Positions 55,500 through 64,000 of a DNA stretch of 64,000 nucleotides are shown piece after piece; position 1 is the stretch's first letter, and each line of letters opens with the position of its first letter. Made by a program: the position numbers and the translations under genes. The DNA is taken from assembly GCA_016801845.1 (NCBI GenBank), contig CM028926.1:5740501-5804500 (forward strand), in the 5' to 3' direction. This DNA is from Polydactylus sextarius. Taxonomy: Eukaryota; Chordata; Actinopteri; Polynemidae. Under the pieces are notes generated by a model. It searched no databases. It worked only from the letters and a program-made list of their open reading frames with translations, and was not told where the DNA came from.

Positions 55500-56182
55500 A
55501 GGCCCTGTGTGCTCGGAGCCTGTCTTGCTCCTGTATTATTCACGCCCACCAGTGACGCCATGTTATCGAGGAAGCGCATGCTGTTACAAAATGAGATCGG
55601 GGTTAGATTTCACGAGGCTCCTGAGTGCTCTTGCTGTACAGCACAGTGCAGTTCGGTTATGGGTCATTAAGAGCGCCTGTCCCTGCCATGAACCACACCG
55701 TGCCATTAGCTGGGCGCCTGGTTCAACCTACTGACGGGCCGAGGCTAAACTCTGGTGGAGAAGTTCCTGCTGTATGTTTGTTGTAGAAATGAATGCCTTT
55801 CTGGCACTTTTGTGATCACTTTGATTGTCTTAGTCAATCTTAATAATTGTCATTACCATGTAACTGTAATACTATATTGATTTCTGTAATGATTTTTTTT
55901 GATCTGTGTTTTAGAGCTGGTAGAAATTAAACGTCTCACTCAAGGTCACTTCAGCAGAGAAGATGCTTTCTGATATACAGGCTTGAACTCAGACTGTTGA
56001 ATAACATGGAAGTGCAGTACATATACATAGTTCTTGAATATGTTGTGCAGTTTATCTTGTCCTTTCATGTTAATTATCTTAATAAAATCTGTGTTGAAAC
56101 ATAAGCAAGATAGATATCTTGAGAAATTTAACTGGTTTACATGTTTAAAATAATCTGAAATAAAGGACTTAGACTTTATTAA
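55500..56182. other. Non-coding stretch with a CpG-enriched block
   Basis: From 55513 to 55743 there are 13 CpG dinucleotides, dense compared with the surrounding DNA. The block has no long open frame. It may be a conserved or regulatory element (see findings). The rest is AT-rich and leads into the Tc1 relic. A short inverted repeat, AAGGACTT (56163-56170) and AAGTCCTT (56182-56189), spans the relic's left edge. Confidence 0.45.
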
Positions 56183-56569
56183 AGTCCTTAACAAAACTCT
56201 AGCCCACAGCACTGAGGACGTCAGAGTGGGCTTCACTCTCTAACAGGACAATGACCCTAAGCACGAAGCCAAAAAAGGCTTACAAACAACTCTGTGAATG
56301 TCCTTGAGTGGCTCAGCCAGAGCCCTGACTTTTACCCAATCAAATATCTCTGGAGAGACCTAAAAATGGCTGTCCAGTGACGGTCCCCAATCCAACCTGA
56401 CTCAGCTTGTGAGGATCTGCAGAATAGAATAGACGAAAATCCTCAAATCCAGGTGTGCAGAGCTTGTCATGTCATATCCAAGAAGACATGGAGGCTGTAA
56501 TCGCTGCCAAAAGTGCTCCAGCTAAGTACTGAGTAAGGAGTCTGAATAGTTACATCAATGTGATATTTT
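56183..56569 (+). pseudogene. Decayed Tc1/mariner-like transposase fragment (C-terminal part) and 3' tail
   Basis: The C-terminal part of a Tc1-like DDE transposase in plus orientation, very similar in word order to a repeat abundant in fish genomes. AACAGGACAATGACCCTAAG at 56242-56261 encodes QDNDPKH, retaining one catalytic Asp. SPDFYPIKYLWRDL is encoded from 56321; the expected catalytic Glu of NPIEHLW is Lys (codon 56342-56344). EAVIAAK, encoded from 56491, is near the C-terminus, and the tail TCTGAATAGTTAC to GTGATATTTT follows. The three blocks lie in three different frames, so at least two frameshifts have occurred; a TGA also interrupts the middle. The N-terminal half and terminal inverted repeats are absent. 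It cannot encode a functional enzyme. Confidence 0.85.
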
Positions 56570-57066
56570 AGACACCTCACCGGTGAGACCATAACAGAAA
56601 ATGTAATAAGTAAGACACAAAATTCTGCTTCATATCTGACATTACTGAGTGTATTTTCTAATGGAAAAAAGTGTGTACTTGCTAAGAGCACACATAGATT
56701 GTTTGCTGCACACATAGCAGAGGTATTACTGGTAGAAAGAATATTGAGTGCTGTGAGGCACATTTTTCAAGACAAAGCTGTGGACTGTGTACAACAATAG
56801 TTATCTTAACATCAACAAACTACCACAAATGAGCAAATCTACAAACTAAATGAGAATAATATTTGTCATTGGAGGAAGGTTTGTTTTGCTGTGGTGTTCA
56901 TGCATGATTGAGGGTCGTTTATTTTACATTTTCATCGCTGAGAGAAAGCAAATCCATTTCTGTCTCCTCTGACAGCTTTAAAAACTGATGAGGACTTTTC
57001 TTCATACAAAACACACCATTCAGATGTGCTCTATATTACTCTTTAATTAATATTTTTTTCCCTCTC
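56570..57066. other. Non-coding stretch
   Basis: AT-rich sequence between the Tc1 relic and the possible terminal exon. It ends in a TAATTAATATTTTTTTCCCTCTC tract that could serve as branch point and polypyrimidine tract, if the next entry is an exon. Otherwise nothing is seen in it. Confidence 0.5.
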
Positions 57067-57195
57067 AATGATGAGAACAAGCAGCTGTTTGGGCAGAAGG
57101 GCGGGGAGGAGGAGGAGCAGGACAAAGGGAATGACAGCGAGGATGAAGACGATCAATCCATTAATAGGACGTCAGCGAGTAGAAAACAAGCATAA
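57067..57195 (+). CDS. Possible terminal exon encoding an acidic C-terminal tail, unrecognised
   Basis: One plus-strand frame reads NDENKQLFGQKGG, then an acidic run EEEEQDKGNDSEDEDD, then QSINRTSASRKQA and a TAA stop at 57193-57195. The frame stays open back to 56992. A T/C-rich tract (57053-57066) lies just upstream, and the first AG after it is in GATGAG (57074-57075), a possible though non-YAG acceptor. The segment is GC-rich against its surroundings. I do not recognise the protein. Another plus-strand frame (57068-57256) is also open and basic, so the acidic reading may simply reflect a purine-rich stretch. Supporting evidence would be an alignment with an annotated teleost C-terminus. 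Confidence 0.25.
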   Translation, partial: NDENKQLFGQKGGEEEEQDKGNDSEDEDDQSINRTSASRKQA

Positions 57196-59813
57196 TATAA
57201 ACCTGATACAAATGCAGCTGGTTAGTGCACTAATCATACTAGTTTTTTTTTTTTAATTATTATTATTATTGACATTGTTATTATCATCAAATATTTATGT
57301 ATTGAGAAGAGTTTGGGGTTTAAACACCAACTTCACAACACTGAAATATGTAATATGAATATGAATGACAGATCATGTACTACATGCTGAGCACTAGTGT
57401 GTAACTCAGTCACTTGAAGTTTGAAATACCTTTAAATTTGATGTTTTTGTTTTTTGCAGACAGAATTACTGCGATAAATTTAACATGTCAAGCAATTGAT
57501 TTTGATAAAGAACTAAATGAATGTGCAAAAATCACAAATAAATGGCACAACTGGCACAACTAAGGTGGGCTTGGATGGGTGAGACAGACAATGCAATAAA
57601 ATACAAAGAGGGCAACACTTAAGTTTAGTATGTGTGATCATCTGCCTCCATTAGAGACAATCAAGACTGGTCTTCAACATGTATTATACTGTATCTCCTC
57701 ATCTGCAAATTATATTGCTGCATTATTGATAGGTGGTTTAATGGATGGTCAGATGAGCAGGTGGGTGTTTGTGTGAAGGGAATCATTGCATATATTTTTA
57801 AATGGCAGGAAGATTTCCTTGAACTCCCTTTCTCCTCACATCACACATCAAAACACTCTGCATTGTTTTTGTGAGGCACAGTAAGAGCCAATCTCCAACC
57901 GAAGTGCATAATGCTATTACATTTTAAGGCCTCGGCTCAATCTCGACTCTTGACCCTCATAGCATGCAACCTGAAATTGACTGTACACCGGTGCACCATC
58001 TCCAATCAGAAAGAGCAGTATGAGGATTATCTTTCGGTTATTGTACTGTGTAACAACAATGAGAACAGGTATTAAGTGGGTTCATGAGATCCTGGATCTC
58101 GTGTATCTTCTGATTAAAGTAGCATTAAAATGCAGAACAGAGACTTCAGCATTACTTGTTCTAACAAGGAGAAGAGGGTGCTGGAACCCGATAATATGCA
58201 ATACTTGTCATACAATAAATTATCATTTGTCCATGTCTTTGCATTTTAATTTCATGTCCAGTGTATTTCGACAAGGAAAGTGATTAAATTTGACATTGCA
58301 CATGTGCCAAAGGTTATGAGAAAATTCTTTCTGATTTGACGAAAGTAGGAGGAAAAAAAATCCAATAAAGCTTAGCCGTGCCCTAGAAAGAGAAGATGTT
58401 AAACCGGGGCTGGTTTTTCATTTAGACTCTACCTCTTTCTCTCCCTCCCTTTTCCTGTTCCCTTATTACCCTGCAGCTCAGAGAGGGAAATGATTTGGGT
58501 TGAGCCAGCAGAGTAGTAAGGACAGACTGACTGACACCTATTGGAAGGGTGGTGTCTGTTTTTGAAGCTGAGCTGGAAACAGGACGATCTAAAAAGGAGG
58601 GAAATATTATTGTTTTCATAATTCATCCCTCTAGCCTCAAATTCAAATGCAGCATCACCATGTAGTTTGTTTGTTTCACCCTGGCAGCACGTTCATAAAG
58701 ATTCAGCCGAGAGTGTGTCCTCACATGTTCACACGGCTACGGTGGCGCACCACAGCAATGCAAATGTCCAGTCCCTTGCGAGTGCTTGTGAGTGCTGTTT
58801 CCAGATGGCTGCCAGTGAAACTCAGTCTTAATCGTGGTCCACACCTGTCCTCTCAGGGGTAATGACAGCACACCCCACCAACACTGATGTCTCCTTCCGC
58901 TATTCTCTGTCACTCCCCATGCATTCTCTTTCCCTAGTGGTGCCAGTGAGATTTTTTTCCATCTCTCACCCCAACCTCAACATCACCACAGACAGCTCCC
59001 CACCGATGCCATTACACAACAATAATTACACCTATTCATCACTTTGTTAGCACTGACATTAAACTGGGTTTGTTTACTTTCCATCTATAACCAATGAATA
59101 TGTCATGTTCTGTTTTTTTTCCCTTTTTTTCATAGGTGTCGCTGTCTTATATACTACACCTTTTAAAAAGGTGTTAGCACAGACAGTAGGTGAGAGGTGA
59201 ACACAGAATCTCCATGGGACACTGAAGATGACAAACATTACTCACAATTTTCACTTTTCTTGTGTATCATTTGCAGCTACTTGATAATTCCTTACTTGTA
59301 CTATTTTCTTAGACTTTGATAATCATTTATAAACCATTTCCCAGTTTCCAAGAGACATAGGAGACGTGGGTTTAAAATGCCTAGGTAATACTATAATACT
59401 GGCAAGTAGCTGGATGCAGCAATGAAACACCAAAAAGCTGTTTTGGCACCTTTTGCAGCTACAGAGCTTAGTTAGCAGCAGGATAATATTACATCTTTGA
59501 AAAAGAAAAGTACAGTGACTCCTTTGTGTTGTATGAGGTAAAAAGGTTTTTTTAAAAAAAAGAAAGATAAGATAGAAGATAGAAGATAAAGATAAAGAAA
59601 AATCTGAAAAAGTTACGTAAGGGAACTGCAGAATATAGCAGATAATTGCTTTAAGTTGCACGGCTAAGAGAATTAAAAAGAATAGCTGAAAAGTTAAACA
59701 AAGTCATAGAAAGAGTAGATGGCATATTATATAGTATAGTATAGTCATTTTAGAGGGTTAAAAACATCCATTTGGATTATTCAAACCACACATTGTGTTT
59801 TTTTTTTTTCAAA
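57196..59813. other. Non-coding stretch, 2.6 kb
   Basis: Contains a T-run and ATT repeats at about 57243-57270, CT-rich sequence near 58430-58460 and an AG/AT-rich simple stretch (GATAGAAGATAAA type) at about 59566-59600. No gene or recognisable repeat is seen. Confidence 0.5.
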
Positions 59814-59842
59814 TATACTTTTATATTTTATATAAAAGTATA
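59814..59842. repeat. Perfect inverted repeat, 13-bp arms, 3-nt loop
   Basis: TATACTTTTATAT (59814-59826) and ATATAAAAGTATA (59830-59842) are exact reverse complements around TTT. All but two base pairs are A:T. It follows a T10 run and lies in AT-rich DNA. Confidence 0.95.
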
Positions 59843-62800
59843 GTTATATTAATATTCATCAGCTTCCCTTTTAGTGATATTGGCTTTGTCGTAAGACAAT
59901 AAATAATGGTATTATGGTCTATTTAAGGCACTGTTATGATTATATCTGTTTTCATGGCACATGCTCTGCATGGTGCTGATGATTCAACAAACAAGACACT
60001 GCTACTTGACAAGACATCCAAAAAAAAAAGATTTTGCATTGCCGCAGCACAAAAACAATTTCAACGGTTGTTTCCTGTGACCGTGTGCATTTGTCTTCGG
60101 TCATTTCTGCCCCATTTATATTTAATAATCATGTTTCCATTATAATCAAAGGTAATCCCTTTCTTACCATGGACGTGAACAGAGAATCAAACACCCTGGG
60201 AGCCATACATAGTTGAATCCAAATGTATGTTAAACCAATTGCGACATGTCTTTGAGCCATGGTGTGCATCAAGTGAAGGTGGTTAATTCCGTGACAATAA
60301 TGAATGATTCTTCTTTAAATGGGACCTAAATGAACCGGTGCGCTTGGCTGATCTGCTGAGGAGAAACGAGCAGGTTGTTGGCTAATAGGAACCCGTAGCT
60401 CCTGGAGTCTGGAGAATATCCATAAACTTTCTGGCTGTTGTGGTCCTCTGCATACATTACTTAGCATTACTGCGACCTTTATGTTCACTCTAAGAGGGAT
60501 GTAACCAATAGTGTGATCAAGGGAATTATATATTTACCTTACACATCCCTGAATAATTCTCTTCCATGTTGCTGTAGCATCAACTACAAATCAGAAAGTA
60601 ACAAAAATAAAGGCTATATAGATACTGGTACTAATGAGCAACATTTAGGCCATTTTTCCCAACACTGTATTTGGCCACAATAATGCAACTGGTCTTCACC
60701 TTATGTGCAGGCTGTGTTTTAATAGTGTTAATAAGCCAAGAGTGAAATGCCATCTGTAAAGTAGCCATTAGTAAGGCTGTCAGCTCCAGTCCAGCAGGCA
60801 TGCACTGGCCATAGTTTAAATGTCATCTGCTGGCTATTCACACAGCCGCAAACAGACCGAATAAAACCTCTGCCAGTCCAAATGAGGGGATAGTATAATA
60901 TGGCCTCTGACACAGCAATCAATAGGCAGTGTCTGTGGAGGGAATACTATGTTCTTCCCTGGGTGCAGGTGGGATGGGCTGAGCTGTAACCAGAAACTGG
61001 TGCCAGAGAAGGTGTATTACAGTAGGCAGCAGGATGGAGAAGAGGCATGGCAGAAGCTGAGGCCACACTGAACCACAGCTTACTGAAACACTGTGGCCTG
61101 ATATGGCCTGCCTCACATTTACTCACTTCCTCTCTCTCTCTCACAGACCGCACACCCATAATGTTGACACATGTATGCAGGGATTTCCGGGCATAATCTG
61201 CACTGCCTTCTGTAGAGCCTCGGTACAAGTCCCATTTTTCATGGTTTCCTCCCCTATGCTGCACCCATACAGCACACAAATAAACACAAATATGTAGCAG
61301 TAAACAAACATATGCATGCTCATGCTCGTACTGCCACACTCTAACCCTTTCATCACTCAGGTTTATCCCTTTGTCTGTATTGTCTGGCCAGTGCCACGGC
61401 TCGTAGCTGTCTCTCCAGCTGGGACCTGTCCATCACGACTCCCCCCTCCCTCCCTTCCATCTCAGCCCCTGACTGGAAGCCAGGGGGATGAGCTGCCTGT
61501 CAGCAGAGGACTTGGTACAGGGATTCATAACCTCTTCAATGTCCTCTCAGTTTCCCCTTACTGTCTTGTTCCAGACAGGCCTTCTAAAGTTTCTGTCAGA
61601 GCTCCATGGCCAAAGCATAGTCAGACTCGGCCTGGGTCTCTTGGCTCAGACACACAGAGGAAAAAGACAGACAGAGACACAGAGACAGTTGGTCTTGATA
61701 GATAGTTCCTGAGAGACAGAGAGAAGGCATAGGGACTTTCTGACAGCATAGATATATGTATACACACTGAAGATCGAAGGTGAGGGTGACTGAAAGAAGT
61801 ATGTTGCAGGACTGCAGCAAGGAATAAGAAGGCAGCAGCGACAGAGGATGAGAGGCAGGACGGAGATAGATTAAGACAAGGCTAGTAAACAGACAGAGGC
61901 AGACGTACAGATGATGATAGATGATAGACAGCAAGATAACAAGAGAGAGTCTGCCATGTCCCAGCCTGTCTCTGCCTTGTCTGAGGGGTTAATGCAAGCT
62001 GCACACCACCATTTTAATAATACACCAGGCATGGAGTTAAAATGGATAAACATATAAAAGATTCATCAATCTGTCACAGAAGAAGGCTACAGCGTGTGTG
62101 TCTATGAGAATATGCATGTGTGCAACCTTGTACATTGACCCCCGGCATGTACGTCCTTTGGTGTTTAACATTACCACAACTACAATGTAGATATCGTGTG
62201 TTGGCTCCACAAAAGACAACTTCCTCACTGAGGTCTCAGAATGACATATAGGCCTAATAAAGTCTGCTTTTGAGGCTGCTGATAAATAGCAAATGCAATG
62301 TAACACTGACTAAAGTTAGAGCTGTCAACTGTGAGGCATGGGGCCTCGACACAGCCTGTCAAAAACAATTCACAACAACAAAAGCAAATCTCAATCTAAA
62401 TGCGGACAAAAATGACCCGCATCCGTGTTTGTTTTTTTTTTTTATTATCAATGCTGGCAGAATGCAGAGCCATTAATAAAAATACAAATGGGCAAACACA
62501 TATGCAGGGTGCAAACACACACACACACACAGCCACCCACCCTTAACATATCTTAAGGGAAAATAGTCCTTGGTCCAGCTACTTTGAAAGCTTCGGTGCT
62601 CTTACAGTTCAATTAGTGGAACTAAATCCATCTCTCGTCCAACTCTCAGTAGGCCTGTCAATCCCACAGTCAGGACCTGTCATTTCCCTGCTTTCAGCCT
62701 GATGGGGCCAGCACACACATATGCACATACACACACTGAACATGCAAGTCAACCACACACGCACATACACACACATATATAAACTAATGTGTGCAGTGAG

Positions 62801-63535
62801 GCTCAAAAGGCATTCGTTCCCCACCCACACTTATACACCCCAAAACACAGACCCACATGAACTATCCACTCTCATTTGCACATTTATAAGGCATCATGAG
62901 TGGAATGGAGTCTATTGTGATTCAGTATGCAAGTTATTTCACTGAGATGGTAGGTAAGGTTTAGAAGGGAGGGGTGTGTGTGAGACGGACAAGAAGAATC
63001 GTGGTGTTGGATAAAATAGGGTAGAGAACAAGGGAATGAACAGTTGAAATGAGATCAATGATATGCCAGGAGGTGTGGTAGCCAGGAACCCAGGGAGTGA
63101 GTGTCAAGGTGGGAGTACATCTCGATTAGGCTTAAAGTTTCATTGTTGCCCCTGTGGATGTTGTAATTAGAGAAGGGGAAGGGGAGAAAGAGCAGGGGAA
63201 AAAAAACATTTTAGGAAGAGGGTTGCGGGAACTCACACAGCCCAGAGAACAAAGAGGTTTGACACACCTATATGGGTGAGTAGGAAAGTAGATTAGAGTA
63301 ATCTAAAAACATAATACTGTCATGAAAACCACTTTTTTATTTCATGTAAGGAGGTCAGGGTGGATGGATAGGGCTTTGGGATTTACACACAGATAACACT
63401 GGAGACTGGCTCATTTTTCAACAATGATATTCAGCAGTTTATATCTGTGGTATAATCACTGGCTAATTCAGGAAATGCTCACAAGCAGACAACTCTAAGC
63501 ATCAATGCACTTAAGGTGCAGTGAGATCTGACCAC
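59843..63535. other. Non-coding stretch, 3.7 kb
   Basis: About 60280-60540 looks like a conserved element (see findings). From 61660 to 61930 the plus strand is purine-rich with GACAGA and GATAGATGATAGA short repeats. CA repeats occur at 62515-62531 and 62710-62780. Frames such as 61316-61705 and 60947-61339 (minus) show no recognisable domain. Confidence 0.45.
62515..62531. repeat. (AC)n microsatellite, 17 bp
   Basis: A short AC repeat. Confidence 0.95.
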
Positions 63536-63670
63536 TCAGACCACTTTTGGAGATGGTCTGGGTCGCATACGCTCATTTTCTTTTTAGTAGCGTGCACGCT
63601 GATGTGCACCGGGTCACATTGAAGGATTGCTAAAAGTGCCATCTGATCCTTTATACGACCCCATATTAAC
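63536..63670. mobile_element. Possible non-autonomous DNA transposon relic
   Basis: The segment has two nested symmetries: CAGACCA (63537-63543) with TGGTCTG (63554-63560), and a perfect 12-bp palindrome AGCGTGCACGCT (63589-63600). The words GGTCTGGGTCGCAT and GTGCACCGGGTCACAT resemble a family of CpG-containing fish non-autonomous DNA transposons I remember but cannot name. Termini and target-site duplications were not found. Confidence 0.25.
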
Positions 63671-64000
63671 TCATTGTGCAGGGCAAGTCGTAAGTGAAAG
63701 ATGGAGAGCCAGGAAAGTGAATTTCCTACACTATTTTTCTCATATCACTTGAGACATAAAAGATATAAAAGTAAAATATCTGCAGGTAAAAGTGGATAGT
63801 TCAGGAGGACACATTTGAGAGAGAATAAACTGGATGGTGGCTGTAAATGTTATTGTCTCATTAATCAAAGCGACAGCTCTCGTGCCCATCACACACGTGG
63901 GAATTGTCTCTGTTGACATAAGTAGGTGGAACAGACTTGAAATGAGTAGCTCCTATCAGTGGATGACAAAAATGTAACTGACCCTTTGTCTCTCATCTAT
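63671..64000. other. Non-coding right flank
   Basis: No gene or recognised repeat is seen up to the window edge. Confidence 0.55.

Overview
This window looks like intergenic or deep-intronic DNA from a vertebrate, most likely a teleost fish and perhaps a percomorph. It is AT-rich and CpG-poor. It carries long dinucleotide microsatellites such as (AT)n and (TG)n, plus decayed copies of repeats I recognise as typical of fish genomes: two Tc1/mariner-like transposase relics, an L2-type LINE fragment and tail, a tRNA-derived SINE head, and a dispersed repeat beginning near CCTCCACCAAGG. No bacterial or viral gene organisation is present. The species cannot be named from the sequence alone.

I found no protein-coding gene I can identify. 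The longest open frames (about 130 to 160 codons, on both strands) have no recognisable domain and no clear splice structure. Their number and size are what random sequence of this length would give. Two short segments deserve a check as possible exons: an acidic, terminal-exon-like frame at 57067-57195 and a frame at 41532-41703 bounded by good splice-site matches. I found no tRNA, rRNA or known miRNA gene.

Layout: 1-23 kb holds simple repeats, an L2-like RT fragment (about 2.9 kb), a (TA)(TG) compound microsatellite (5.4 kb), a perfect 16-bp-arm hairpin (13.7 kb), two (TG)n tracts, a CCTCCACCAAGG-type repeat (19.1 kb) and an L2-tail-like fragment (21.4 kb). At 23-26 kb lie a Tc1-like relic on the minus strand and a SINE head. 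From 24 to 38 kb, and again at 45, 48, 55 and 60 kb, there are long stretches of balanced-composition sequence with homeodomain, SOX or TEAD-type motifs and little simple repeat. These resemble conserved non-coding elements, although only alignment can show this. At 50.6 kb is a 111-bp (AT)n tract, and at 56.2-56.6 kb a second Tc1-like relic on the plus strand. The last kilobase holds a palindrome-rich segment that may be a non-autonomous DNA transposon relic.

There is no operon or pathway to reconstruct. The most plausible biological role is regulatory DNA around, or inside a large intron of, a gene lying mostly or wholly outside the window. I did not find a convincing undescribed system. 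The best leads are the inverted repeats, the possible exons and the candidate conserved or regulatory blocks.
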